DNA from: Blasia pusilla
Lineage: Eukaryota; Marchantiophyta; Marchantiopsida; Blasiales
Assembly (NCBI GenBank): GCA_050084515.1
Contig: CM114273.1
Span: 10,044,001-10,108,000, forward strand
Reading direction: 5' to 3'
DNA: 64,000 bases
The translations under genes were made by a program, and so were the position numbers. Positions 20,374-32,501 of the stretch are shown one piece after another (positions within the stretch are counted from its first letter, which is position 1; every line of letters begins with the position of its first letter). Below the pieces are notes generated by a model. That model saw nothing but the letters and a program-made list of their open reading frames with translations. It had not been told where the DNA came from and did not search any database.

Positions 20374-21516
20374 TGTGATACCCACAATTTTGTAATCTTG
20401 AAGAATATATCTTTTTATTCAACGAAGACTCTTGTATATTATGATTTGATTATGATTATTTATTATTATGAAGAAGAATAAGTGAATCACCAAGCTCCGA
20501 AGACAAGGCAAAGAGATGAAGATCAAGGGTTGGCCTTAGAGGAGAATCAAAAGCTGTAAAGAAGTATAAAAGATCAAAGCAAAGCTCAGTGAAGCTCAAC
20601 GAAGCTCTATATACGAAGTACTTCGCTCTTGAACGAAGCATGAAGCACGAAGAAGAAGGAAGAACTTCGTCCTCCGGAAATTTAGCGCAGCGAAGCTCAG
20701 CATGATTGAGACTCAAAACGACACATAGTTTAAACAATTAGACTAGGAAAGGGCGCGACCCTTTGTATCAAATTGGTAGTTAGAACAGTTTTGTACCGCG
20801 GATTCATAGGGATCGTAGGAAAAGCTAAGAGAACCATAGATCTAGGTAGTTACAGATATTGAAAAGACACCAACTTCATCAAGAACGCCGGATCATAGAA
20901 ACGATCCTACTCTCGAGAATATTTAAGAAACAGGAAAGAAGCTATTATCATCATTCGCTCATGAAGTCCTTATGCTGTAGGAATGGTCCGAGCAAGAGAT
21001 TTGTACCCTCTCGAGCTTGTAGATACTTTGAAGTCTTCCAATTCTTGATGGAGTAGTAAAGCATTCATTCATTCATTCTGATATGCGATGCTTATGTCTG
21101 AATATTCTGTTTGGGTCTGCCGAGTGAAGAGTGAATCAGACGAACCTTTCTCATCAATGGAATAATCAACATAAAGTTGTATGAAATCTGTTTGACAGAG
21201 AGTAACCTGCCCCGACGGATTGAGTTCCGAAAGTAGGAGAAGCCAACTTTATTCTTGAGGTCTCTGTGAGGTTCCGACATGTCGAGAGAACAAATTGCCT
21301 GAGCGTCCTTTAAACTCCACTCGAGAGAATTGAAGAAGAAAACATAGGTACTAAGAAGGATAGGAAGATGTTAATGGAATATTACATTTGAATTACATGA
21401 TCAATTACACTTTTACAACATAATCATCACTTTATACTCTCTTTTCATCCAACAATGATCCTCTTGGGGATCGAACTCTACAATTGACTGTAAATAAGAA
21501 ACACTTAGACATTACA
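20374..21516 (-). mobile_element. Solo LTR (1.14 kb) with 5-bp target duplication
   Basis: Inverted copy of the repeat at 11314-12435. On the plus strand it begins tgtgatacccacaa and ends agacattaca, and it is flanked by a perfect 5-bp direct repeat, gaact at 20369-20373 and 21517-21521. This fixes its ends and shows it is a solo LTR left by recombination between the two LTRs of an element. It contains a 12-bp palindrome cgaagtacttcg near 20614. It sits at the 5' edge of gypsy copy A and probably inserted in that element's leader. Confidence 0.85.
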
Positions 21517-21539
21517 GAACTCTCTAGTCAAGCACACTC

Positions 21540-23765
21540 TAGAGGAAAAGAACTCGGATGGGTGACCTAGAAGTTATGCTTAACTGGATCAACATCATCT
21601 TGCCAAGTCCTCAGGCTGGCAAGCAAGTTGGCTTGCTGGCGCCTCATGCCTTCAACACCTCTCATGCCCACTTGCACCTTCAACACCTCTCTCGCCTCGA
21701 ATCCTATGAGAATACCCGTGATTTACCCACCTCACCTCTTGCTCACTTCTCCGCCACGCTTTGCTGTGCAAAACTCACATGTGAATGGGAATTGCAATTC
21801 CAATTCGCGCCGGGCCACAAATTCCGGATTCCCAAGAGACTAAGGTGGGAATGGGAACTTCAGTTCCAATTCTCGCTTGCACCAATAGAGAATACCTCGG
21901 GATAGGGAAGAGCGACAAACTGATCCCAATGGGAACTTGGGTTTCGATTGCTGCGCCGCTTTGCCAACTCTCCTCAAACTTGGACGTCGGAAAATCCTTC
22001 ACCTGAAAGAGTGCCGAATTGGAACTTCAGTTCCGAATGCTCTTGGCTCACTCCTCCCTCTCTGCTTCACATGCCGCGTCGCGCCTTGGTAGGGAGATCC
22101 GCGCCCATGTGACACTCCGCGGATTGGAACTACAGTTCTGATTCTTTCTCCTCCCTCCCTTGCCGCGCCTGAAGAAGAGCCGCGCCTCACTTAAGAGGCT
22201 GCGGAATAGGAACTCCAATTCCAATTCTCCTCTCCTTCCTCTGAATGCCATGTTGAAACTGAGAGTCACACCGACCCCACTTCTAAATGCCAAATGCCGG
22301 ATTCGCAGGAGACTAAGGTGGAAATGGGAACTTCAGTTCCAATTCTCGCTTGCACCAATAGAGAATACCTCGGGATAGAGAAGGGCAATGGACTGATCCC
22401 AATGGGAACTTGGGTTCCGATTGCTGCGCCACTTTGCCAACTCGCCTCAAACTTGGACGTCTGAAAATCCTTCACCTGAAAGAGTGCCGAATTAGAACTT
22501 CAGTTCCGAATGCTCTTGGGTCACTCCTCCCTCTCTGCTTCACACGCCGCGCCGCGCCTTGGTAGGGAGAGCCGCGCCCATTTGACACTCCGCGGATTGG
22601 AACTACATTTCCGATTCTTTCTCCTTCCTCCCTCGCCGTGCCTGAAGAAGAGCCGTGCCTCACTTAAGAGGCCGCGGAATAGGAACTCCAATTCCAATTC
22701 TCCTCTCCTTCCTCTGAACGCCATGTTGAAACTGAGAGTCATGCCGAACCCACTTCTTCAGCCGCGCCAAAGGGGATCAAAACTTGAGTTCTGATTGCCC
22801 TCACTATCCTCTCCACCTCCTTGAAGAGAACCCACAACTGAGGAGCGGAATTAGAACTAGAGTTCTGATTGCCTCCTTCTGATCATCTCCACCTCCCTGT
22901 AGAGAAGACACACCACAACTCAGGAGCAGAATGGGAACTAGAGTTATGATTGCCTCCTTCATATTGCCTCCACCTTCTTGTAGAGAAGACCAATAAGTGA
23001 AGAGCGGAATGGGAACCGAAGTTCCAATTGCCTCCTCACTTCACTTCACTTCACTTCCCTATGCTGCCGCACTGTGCCATGCCGTAGTCAACTACAATTG
23101 AGACGCTCCACTATTCTCCAATTGCTACAGAATTGGAACTTGAGTTCCCAATCCTCCTTGGTTTCTTGTCACTCCCGCCGCGGCAATATTTGCTATGCCG
23201 TCGAGATGATCACTATGCAGTTGAGCCATGCCTTGGCTCAACTGTGCCCCCTCATTTGTATCTTGATGGGTTTCCCATCCTATTTTCTATTTTATATTTA
23301 TTATTAAAAGTGTGCTGAAAATGGAACTTGAGTTCCAAATCCCTTTTGCAGCTCCTTGTCACCCTTGCCGCGCTATGCCGTGCCACGCCCTTCAGGTGAC
23401 TCGGCCCTTGTTGCTGAATCAAAACTTCAGTTCTGATTCCTACTTCGTGGCTCTGCTCTGAACTGCCTCTTGGGAGGGATCTCCTAAATCAGAACTTAAG
23501 TTCTCATGCCTCCCTCAACTCCACTGACTCTGTGGCTAGCAGTACTAGTTACACTCCAGTAACGGCTCCAAACTAGTGGCACTAGTTCCTCCATACTAGC
23601 AGCACCCCAAACCTTCAAGAAAGGCAAGGAAGACCTTGCCTTTCCTGAACCACGTTCACAAGGGTAATCAGAACTTCAGTTCCGATTGAATGAAGAGCTC
23701 TCCTTCTCCTCACTCCTCACTTTCCAAACAAGGGCTATAAGAACTTAAGTTCTCATGCCTCGCAC
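21540..23765. repeat. P2 palindrome array
   Basis: About twenty copies of a second short palindrome occur in 2.2 kb, with the pattern ggaactt-n-agttcc flanked by aatc and gatt. Examples start near 21849, 22018, 22123, 22327, 22490, 22851, 23131, 23320, 23418, 23487, 23666 and 23736. Part of the array is a tandem duplication: 21834-22306 is repeated at 22307-22745 with few changes. No protein-coding gene is recognised; the frames that are open here just read through the repeat. Confidence 0.7.
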
Positions 23766-24744
23766 AACATCTCTAGCACTGCACTCCTACCCTCTCACAC
23801 CGGTGATCCGCTCAACTCAAGGAATCTACGTAATTATAGGGAATATTTTTTGGAATCTTCCTCAAATGAGCTCCGTTTTTGGTCCCGTTTTCACTGTTGG
23901 ACTCAATTTTTCGCGAGCTTTCCAATGGCCAATTTAGCTCCCATAAAATCTTGCATAATCAAACACCATTGTGCCCTCCTTACATTCGCTTCTTGCTTGA
24001 TTTTCCTCCTACCCAACATTCATCCGATTTGGTCCAGAATCAATCACACCTCACTCAAAATCAGCAACGAAGTGCCCACACACTTGTTGACTTACCCACA
24101 CTCAATCAAATCGCGATTGACACTGATTTCCTCACTAGAATCATCTCAGGAACTCTGTCCCTACAATTTGATCCTTAATTGCTCCACTCTTGAGCAACTC
24201 CACCAGGATTGAGAAGCCTCCCCCTCTTCAAATCTTGTCACATCTATCGCAGTGCACATATTTCTCAATTCGATTTCAGCAATTCTCACTTCAAACATCT
24301 CACTTTGATTTCAGCAATTCTTCTGCCCCATGTCCTCCCGCATGGTCAAGACACACTAGCTTGCAATTCTTGCAAACCCCACAACACCACAATTATGCTC
24401 TACACCACAAAGTGAGTCCGACCTGTACACACACGTCACCACCCTTCTAGCAGGTCACTACCAACCTGTAGTATACCCATACTAGCTCCCTAACAACTAC
24501 ACATGTGGTCCCCTCATGAGACCAACTACCAACTAACCCACAACCCTATAGGTCCCAGTGGAGCCATATATGGTCGGGGAGGTCAACCTCTCCAAGGTTG
24601 CCACTCCTCATAAAGGGAAGGATGACCTACACTCGTAGGTCACCTCCTTAGAGCAGATCACATATGACCTCTCAAAATAGGGAAGTACAAGATCCCTCTA
24701 AGGCCTTGATACTATCTCGCCCTACGCCTCATCTACCATGAGAG
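23766..24744 (-). repeat. A1 terminal repeat and leader of another gypsy-family member
   Basis: On the minus strand from 24744 the DNA starts tctcatggtagatgaggcg and matches the A2 repeat at 54848-55003 for its first 150 bases (gagatagtatc, tcttgtacttccctatttt, ggagtggcaaccttgga). In the next 900 bases no B repeat is seen, as expected if B is found only at the 3' end. Further down it reads as untranslated leader and ends against the P2 array. No gene is recognised. Confidence 0.5.
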
Positions 24745-25189
24745 CTACTTGAATGTCTCTAACTAGAGGAGTGAAGACCTCGAATTACCAATCTCAAGTC
24801 TGAGAGAGAGAGAATGAATAGATTTATTGTCCACAAGGACCCCACAAGGCCATGGGACTTAGTTTTGAGACTTAACAACAATTTTGGAGAGAGATCAAGC
24901 ACCAACAAGGGCCTAAGAGGTCCTTTGAGCCAGGGTAGTGTCCCTAGTCTTCACACAACAGGGGTTGGTATTCTAGCAGGAGAGAGGAAGAGAAGAGAGG
25001 AAGAGAGGAGAGTCTCTCTTCCAAAAAAAGGGCCAAATCCTTAACCTCTCTTCAAAACTTTGGTCACTTTTTGAGGTTTCTCCCCTACTTCAAATGCAAG
25101 AAATTTTTAAAAAAAATTTACGCATACACATCGTTGTCAACGAACATACACACAAACACGCAAATAGTCTCCCTCATGAAACCTCAGGA
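24745..25189. other. Interval without a recognised gene, with a terminal-repeat fragment
   Basis: At about 24969-25075 on the plus strand there is a degenerate piece of the A-type terminal repeat (ggtattctagcaggagag, then agagaggaagagaggagagt and aaaaagggccaaatcc), inverted relative to the copies at 1-333 and 13.4-13.7 kb. The rest is A-rich and unassigned. It separates the broken 3' end of gypsy copy B from the repeat at 24744. Confidence 0.45.
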
Positions 25190-26180
25190 TAGTAGGTCGA
25201 TAACCACCTCCCCGAATAGTCGCATACCTCAACGTATCTCGATGATGCGCAATCGCCAAGTTCTCAAACGCCATGGGAAAGACTCTCAGAAACAACTCAA
25301 CCCTCTAAGAACATACTCGCATCCATACATCACGGTCATCAAGGTTCAACACCTCACCAAACGAATTTGCATAACCCTCTCCTCTAGTCCATCTGCCTCA
25401 AGATGATTTCGGGAAGTGGTGCAATGGTTCTGCAGCGCCTGATCACACAAGGCCTAAAACTCCTCGCGAAAATCTGTACCCTGGTTTGTCAACACCTCAA
25501 CTGGTGCGCCGTAATGATTCAACACTCGATCTAGGAAGGCATACGCTACTCCCTCACTCGCTTTGTCAAGAAATACAACCAAATCTATCCATTTCAAGAA
25601 GTGCTCGACCATCACCAACACATAACGACTATGGCGCTCCATCAAAAGCAAAGGTCCTGCAAAATCCAAACTCTATTTATAACCTAAACCCATAATCGGA
25701 AGTGGATGCAATCGTGGAGTCACACCATTGAATGATGCTCAAACCCGATCACACACCATGCACCTAGCAACAAATTGTCGCACGTCACTCTGCATGCCTC
25801 GCCACCACTCCTGTATTTGGAGCAAGATGTACGTCCGCTTCACTCCAAAATGATCCAACTCCTTGTGGGCATGAAGCACCAAACATGCTCTCTTAGAAGG
25901 ATGAGGCACTACACGCACTCTATCATCCTCCGAAACTCGCAATACATGTGTCCCCTCCCACCGGGACCGTCTGGCTCGCTGTAGGATCCGATCCCGCTCT
26001 CTAGCACCCACTATGCTCACGACGTTGCCTATACGCAGGTACTCCAAGACCACTCCATCGTGGTGAATGTCTCGGCCACCTGTCATCTCCTCTCCGGCCT
26101 GTGGATCTAAGAACTCTCCATCAGACCTCGCCATCGAAGTCTCAGCAATCTGGCTCTCCATAGCCAACAAGCCCAAATAG
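25190..26180 (-). pseudogene. Gypsy copy B integrase, with upstream linker
   Basis: Minus strand: the linker codes SRWEGTHVLRVSEDDRVRVV, then the zinc region HAHKELDHFGVKRTYILLQI, WWRGMQSDVRQFVARCMVCD (H-x-n-H and C-x2-C), then FAGPLLLMERHSRYVLVMVE and LTNQGTDFREEF. In the latter the second catalytic Asp has become Asn (LTNQG against LTDQG in copy A), a G-to-A change. The Glu segment reads GLEERVMQ and is followed by a deletion; the 3' part and the PHD finger are missing. The protein is therefore doubly inactive. Confidence 0.85.
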
Positions 26181-26860
26181 GCTGACGCCTGCCATCAAGG
26201 CACCAACTCCTCATCACTCTCACCATGCCAACAAGCTCCAGTTGCATTTCGTTGACTCAGGCATGGGTTATAGCTCAAACCATCTACATCCTGGTTGAGC
26301 GTCCCAAGTCTATGCACCTCCTGGAAATCATACTCTTGCAACAATAGAGCCCATCTCGCAAGCTTCCCTATAAGCTTGTTGGACTCCATCAACCACTTAA
26401 GTGGCTGATGATCAGTAATAATGGTAAAGGGGTTTCCGAATAAATAACACATGAAATATGCGACAGCCTACACTGGAGCTAAGTACTCACCCTCATATGA
26501 GATGTACTTTGCCTCTGCAGCGCTGTTCGAGCGACTAGCGTAAGCTCATGCGATGTTGCTCATGCTTCTCAACCGTAGTGCTAAAGACTACGACGTCATC
26601 AATATAAGACCTAGCAAAATCTAGACCTGCCAAGATCCTGTCCATGACCCTCTGAAACTCAGCCGGGGCGTTCTTTAACCCAAATGGTAAGAACCGCCAC
26701 TAGTACAAGCAATCCTTCCTATGAGGATCGATGCCCCAAAATGTCATCTTCTGCCTATCCTCCAATCTGATAAGCAGTTGATGGTATCTAGCTCGAAGAT
26801 CTAAAGAACTGAAGACCTTTGGATGCCCAATCACATCAAAGATCTCCTCAAGGGTGGGCA
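26181..26860 (-). pseudogene. Gypsy copy B reverse transcriptase and RNase H
   Basis: Codes AGYHQLLIRLEDRQKMTFWG, RFLPFGLKNAPAEFQRVMDR and ARSYIDDVVVFSTTVEKHEQ (YIDD near 26601), then jumps to RNase H: PLKWLMESNKLIGKLARWAL, LLQEYDFQEVHRLGTLNQDV and DGLSYNPC. About 400 bases present in copy A between the palm and RNase H are missing at about 26550. Conserved catalytic Asp pairs remain, but stops and the deletion make it inactive. Confidence 0.85.
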
Positions 26861-27740
26861 TGGCATACCTATCGGACTTCGTCTACCGATTGATAGGTCG
26901 GTAATCTCCACACATCCGTCTATCCGTCCAGTTGCCATGCACATCCTTCTTGGCGGGCATGATAGTGGCAGATGCATACTCTCCATGCGATATCTCTACC
27001 AGTCTTGCTCCAACCAAGTCTTGGCTCCTACTCTAAATCAGTGCCCTCTCCATGTCACTGTACCTGTAGGATTGTCGGAAGATTGGCGTGTCACTCGATA
27101 ACTCAATGCGGATCCGTGGATCCTTCAGCGTACCCAAATCATGCATACTAAATGCCAAACAACTTCTATAACTCCTAAGGAACTGATGTATCCGACGCCG
27201 CTCTCCTCCGTCAACTTAGGGCCCGTATCTGGTTCCCAAATCTGTATCGTGACTACGGTAGGACACTCCAACGCGGGTGTTGGTGGTTTCTATGGTACAA
27301 CCCCGTCTCGGACAATAGAACTCGAATGCTCTCCTACAGCCAACTGCAAAATCGGATATCCTCCACGCGCAGCACCCGGAACCACGCTCGATGTTAAGAC
27401 TATCATCTCCTCGTATACCTGTAAAACGTCCCAAGAAGTCCAAGGATGTCTTTCTCGATCATTCTTGGTGTGTCGATCTCCTCAGGTCTTGCCCCCAGCC
27501 ACTGCCTCAACCGTCTCAATAGGCATGGGGCTCACCAACGCAACAACTGTGATCTGTCGCATCCTCAAACAACGCTGCTTAGCTACTCCTAAGCTAATAA
27601 TCCATGTCAAGCAGTTCATATTCATCGCCTAATCCAAGACATGACGTCGTGATGCCTTTGATAGTGACGGTACTGCCGTCACTCCTGTGGGAAATCCCAT
27701 CGCTTGCTCTCGCTCATCGGCGTTGGGCTCTACCAACCGC
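26861..27740 (-). pseudogene. Gypsy copy B reverse transcriptase N-terminus and methyltransferase motif IX/X
   Basis: On the minus strand, 27740-27570 codes LVEPNADERE then QAMGFPTGVTA and ASRRHVL followed by a TAG, AMNMNCLTWI. That is the end of the C5 methyltransferase (target-domain end and motif X, compare ERxxGFP and RRxxLGxA of DNMT3-type enzymes). Downstream (27100-26860) it reads into the N-terminal reverse transcriptase region. The DNA in between (27560-27130) is a linker I cannot assign. The Gln of motif X has become a stop, CAG to TAG. Confidence 0.65.
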
Positions 27741-28700
27741 TTTATCTAATCATCCCAAACCAAGCTAGGTCCGGCCTCCTTGAATGCATAGGAAGCTGGA
27801 AAACTCACAAATATGGGAAAGGCTACCCGTGGCATGCCAATCATGTTGACCACAGTCAATGGCGGTCGATCATCGTGTTTCACTGCCTGTGATCGACGGC
27901 CCGGATCCAATATGGAATCCACCAACAACTGGGAGGGGCGCTCCACTTGCGTATATGCCCCTTGCAACACCTTGTGTGGTACCAAGTTGGTCCACTAAAG
28001 ACGCGGGCGGTATGCTCTAGAACCTACACTCGCTGCATCCAAAAACATTGCTAAGTCGATCCGTGCACGCACCCGATGTGCACTCTTTACCACCCGTGAC
28101 CTCGAATCTCCCAAGATTGGCACATTCTCTAGAGTGTATGCTGGAGAACGGAACTGATGCTCCTACAAGTGTGGCAAAATCCGCATCATCTCCCAAAATA
28201 ATCTGGATCGATTGTCAGCTAACCCGCTACCTCGTCCAACACTTGATTGGCCTTAACACGGCCAACCAGCAATGACCAAATCTATGGCCCTTACCCGCTC
28301 CAAGTCTTGCGCCCCCAACAATGAAATGTCCCTCGGTAGAGAACTCTTATATCCCTAGACAACGGACGCAGACAACAAGTCGGAAAAACGGAGGCGTAAC
28401 TGCGCCACATGGTGAAGAGAAGCGTCCCTCGCAACATCATCAACCTCCACGTACAGGTATTGTTGCACGCGCACTCCTGCTTGCAAAAAAGCAGCTAAAC
28501 CAATGCTGACCCCTCCAAAGAGATCCAACATGCGAATATCCTCCTCTGGGATGCACCACACAACCGGGGTGGTGTCAAAATGGGTCATAGTAGCACTGCT
28601 GGCTACCTCGGGTATTTCTGACCCGTCACGCTTTGGTGCAAACGTCTCGCTCCACACGGTCTGCACATGCTCAATGGCTAAGCGTCGAAGCTCCTCAATC
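27741..28700 (-). pseudogene. DNMT3-like C5 cytosine methyltransferase module in gypsy copy B (motifs I-IX)
   Basis: The frame codes RMLDLFGGVSIGLAAFLQAG (motif I, 28525-28505) and YLYVEVDD. It then gives DLVIAGWPC, a stop, and GQSSVGRGSGLAD: motif IV, whose catalytic Cys is present but the next Gln codon CAA is TAA at 28255-28253. LENVPILG (motif VI) and AYRPRL, stop, WTNLVP (motif VIII, with TGG to TAG at 27997-27995) follow. VDSILDPGRRSQ and LTVVNMIG and FVSFPASYAF complete the C-terminal half. This copy still has all motif regions that copy A lost, so the two together define the domain. The position is again between protease and reverse transcriptase. Confidence 0.85.
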
Positions 28701-29158
28701 GAGCCTCAAAGCGGCACCTCTCCTCCACGGACTAATATGGCTACTATGACACTCCTCTCTATAGAAATGTCAGGAACGGGAGTATCCTCTGCATAGACAT
28801 GTCCCTCAATCAAATCATTAGGCCAAGTAATGGCGCTACTAAATGTTGCTAAGGTCGTCATCTCTCTTGGCCGTCACTTGATCTCTGCACTTGTGAATGG
28901 AACGGGTAATGAGCTAAGGCGCCCATCACCTAGTTACCATCCTGGTCTGTAGGACGTTGACTCCTCCTAGTAATCCAGGGAAAACCCCATCGGATACAAC
29001 ATTTTTCCACCAACCAAGACGTCGTAGGATTCTGCATCGGTCACTATCGTGTCGTGCGAATACACATCGCTGCCAACATACATCGACTGCCATGCACACA
29101 CATGTCTAAGATCCATCTAGCTATGAATCCTAACATCTCTACACATGAACGACTGGAC
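28701..29158 (-). pseudogene. Gypsy copy B protease fragment abutting a B-type terminal repeat
   Basis: Just below 29050 the minus strand codes TDAESYDVLVGGKMLYPMGF, the protease C-terminal region that matches copy A. At 29050 this meets, with no gap, the end of a B repeat (29158-29050, ending ttcgcacgaca). The junction falls exactly on the outer end of the repeat, as if another element of the family had inserted into the protease and was later mostly lost. Gag and the protease active site of copy B are therefore missing. Confidence 0.65.
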
Positions 29159-32100
29159 GACCCCAATAATGAAGTTGAATACGAACTGTAAACTCTGATG
29201 AAATCTACAATCAACCGTGTTTCATCCAAACAACCATACTCATGATTTAGATACGCACTGGTGTAACAGCAAGAGAAAGTATACACAATGATTCCCAAAA
29301 TGTGTGATCTCCTTATTGATCACTCCAAGCCCAATCTTCAAGAGAGAATTAAGAGTCACTTCCCAAAGTGGAAAGTCAACTATACTAAAAATGATAACTC
29401 ACTCGTAATAGTAAGTTCCTCAATATGGCTCCAAATGAGCCGAAACGAAGAGGAAACCTACTCTCTCAAATTATTCGTGGCCTCAGTAGATCATCCTTGA
29501 TCTCCTCACGTTGTCCTCCAATATCTCCGAAGACGCTCTAATAGATCTCGTCTATCTATCATAACAGAAACGACAACGGATTTATGATTGAAAGTCACTT
29601 TAAGACACATAAGAAGCAATTGAAAAGGATAAGTGACTATATATCATCAAAATAAGTAGCTCTAGAATGTGAACTTACAATGTCATTACGGAGATAGTAA
29701 ACATAGGGAGGGATGAAGTACTAAAATAAAGTGTTGAAAGAGCAAGAAAATCATGAGAGGAATTGACCTAAAACAAACCCATTTTTAAAAAAAATGTGCA
29801 TACAAAGAGGGAACAAAGACTAGAAAATTCACCTTTTATGAAAAAAATGTGCTTGTCAAGAAAAATGAAACAAGACCAAACACCCCTATAACTGATACTC
29901 CATTACTCTGAGAAAGTTATGAAGAAAATTGTAAAACACCAAAAAAGAGGATGTGATAAGAAATTGAGCGGCCCCTACCAATGATTGATGTGAAGGGATG
30001 AGGTCATAATGCTAAGCCCAACAAGTAACAAAAGACCAAGAAAAACAAGAAGAATCCTTTGAACAGATTGTAACTCAAAATTGCATTATAAGAAGAGCGC
30101 AATGTATGAAATTTCGTTTAGGAATCCATGAACCCATGCATGGGAGGAGGAGGTCCAAAAATCCCACGAACTTTGGAGAACTCCAACTTAAGTGGAAAAA
30201 GAAAAATAAATCCAAAGTTGAAGGTTGAGAAGATGAACAAATTGGGTTTAAGATGGAAAAGACTTAAGTTTAAGGTGTAAGATGGAGCACAATTGAAATA
30301 GTTACAAGCGAAACCCTCAACAATCCTCCATCCCCTCAACGACAGTCTCCCTCCTCTTCAATCCAAAGGCAAATCCTCTAGTAGGACTTGGCATCCAAAT
30401 TAGCATGGATCCTAGGCATTAAATTAAAAAATAACTTTTTAAAGATGGTAGACATCTATTCAAAAAATAAGTTTAATTTGAGCATATAAAATTTTTCTTT
30501 ATAAATTTAATCTAGAAAAACTAGAAAGGCTCCTCTCATTCATAAAAATCCCTGTTGGATTTGGAACTTTCTAGTTGCTATATCTCCTAAGATACCATAA
30601 GTTATCCCACTCCACTTCCAATCCCTCAAGTTTCCTTCTTTGCAGACTCTCCTCATAAAGTTTCAATATTTACATGCAACCTTTACAAAAACCGAGACAG
30701 GCCAAAACTTGGGGAAAATGGAAACCAGTGAGGGGTAAGTAAAAGACAGAAATCCATGGGCTCACAACAAGTATTCTCCCATTAGGAGACTGGTTGCGGG
30801 AGAGGACAATCAAAATTTGAAAATTCTATGTGATATGACAATTTTGTTCTATACGTTTGTTCATGATAGCTGTCCATGGACTTGCCCTCAAATGCTAGAA
30901 CACTAGGCCCAACCCATAAAAAAATTCCGAAGTTTTTTGGATTTGTACCATTTCATGATCACAAGTCAACTGTCACAGAACCTGCTAGCTTGATAATATG
31001 GCACCCAATACTCCAAAGTAATGCCATAACTTCTTCTAGATTCCATGACTCTCCCAATCTTCCTGTTGATAAGTTCAGAGTCTGGGTACATACTGCAAGC
31101 ACTCGGACAGAAAGGTGCCCGAGTGAGGCATAGCACCACAGAACCTCAAGAGAGAACAGCTGCCCAATTTGAAAGTTACACTTAGGTTTTAGTACTATTA
31201 TTTACTGTCCTCCTTACCCCAAAACCAGGGTACCAAACATAAATCATTTCTTTCACTGATTGATTCCTCAACATCCCTAACTGCCCAGGGCCATTGTTCA
31301 GCTCATCCCAAGTGGACGGGTGCATTTTGAATGGTACCAAATTCTTTGGGTCACTCCACACTGGCCTTGGTTGTCAAAGATGACCCCAGAATCTTCTGAT
31401 AGCTCTTGTACAGCCCAAGAATCCTGAGTATTTCAGCTAAATTAGATGTCCTCTAACAATGGGGGCTGACCAGATGCTTCACTTGAAAGTCCAGTTGCTC
31501 AAGTCATCAACATCCCTGACATCCATAATAGCGACCAGCACTACTCACAACCCATAAGATGAAAAATACGATCAGCTCCACCTTGAAGACATCCACCTCT
31601 CCAACTATCCTCCAAAGAGCAGGTGCGCAAATAGTCAATATTGCACACTTGAGCATTCACTCAAAGATTGCCCTGAAACAGAGCATGTATTCCAGTATAA
31701 GCTTGCTTCACCACCTGCTGTCACCACTCTATCTGGGAAGCATACTTTGTTGTTCCCAGTCCATCCCTCCAAGTATGACTTCTTCAAACAAATACTCTTG
31801 AGTTGATACTGCATGAGATTCAGCATGCACGGCATGACAACCCTGATTCATGGGTATTCCTCCTTCACGCTTTTTGGAGACCTTTCTTGAGGGCCAAGAA
31901 TCATTTCAAAGCTCTAGACACACCAGGAGTCAGCATGATGAAAGATAACACTGAATTTGTTCACGCAAGATCATTACATGTTCCACTCCATTATTCACAA
32001 ATATGACAGGTGACTACAACTACAGCAGACCCTGCAGTCTAAGAGACTACACTGGAAATAAGTGACAATACCTGCAGGGTCAACTGCGTCTGATACAGTT

Positions 32101-32501
32101 CACTTGATCCTGATCTGAAATACACTGCAAGTTCACTTGATCCTGATCAGAAGTACGCTGCAGTTCATCACTCGCATGTCCCAAGTATGGTCTGCATATT
32201 TCATCACAAAATTGCCGTCTTCAATATATGTGTTTGAGCCTCAGGCTATTGTCTCAAGACTCCCGTTCATAGAAGTATTATCGTTGATAGCCAGCAGTTG
32301 TGGGAACCTCTCTAGATGTTAATCTGCTCCAAATGCTACCCTCTTCAGCTTCTCCGTATTAACTTAAGTCACTAGAAGCCCCCTACATTGAAAAGAAATA
32401 CCGTTGGCACTAATAAGTAGTCCCACAACTTGTCATTCTTGGAGACACTGATTTGATGTCCATAAGATTGATGTACAAGATCATCTCCAACCCAGCTGGA
32501 A
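29159..32501. other. Interval with no recognised gene
   Basis: About 3.3 kb, AT-rich between 29.5 and 30.7 kb. Frames up to about 85 codons exist on both strands, without any motif I recognise. At 32105-32170 there is a short direct duplication (gttcacttgatcctgatc twice, about 49 bases apart). The part nearest 32501 is the likely 3' flank of the mTERF gene. I see no tRNA, LTR or coding remnant here. Confidence 0.5.

Noticed and set aside
21558-22794. Several overlapping open frames of 60-115 codons in the P2 array
   Set aside because: They are short, in all frames, and consist of the translated palindrome and its duplicated spacer; no shared protein emerges.
30118-31133. Short frames of 73-85 codons as host exons
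   Set aside because: No homology I recognise, no consistent splice signals, AT-rich surroundings.
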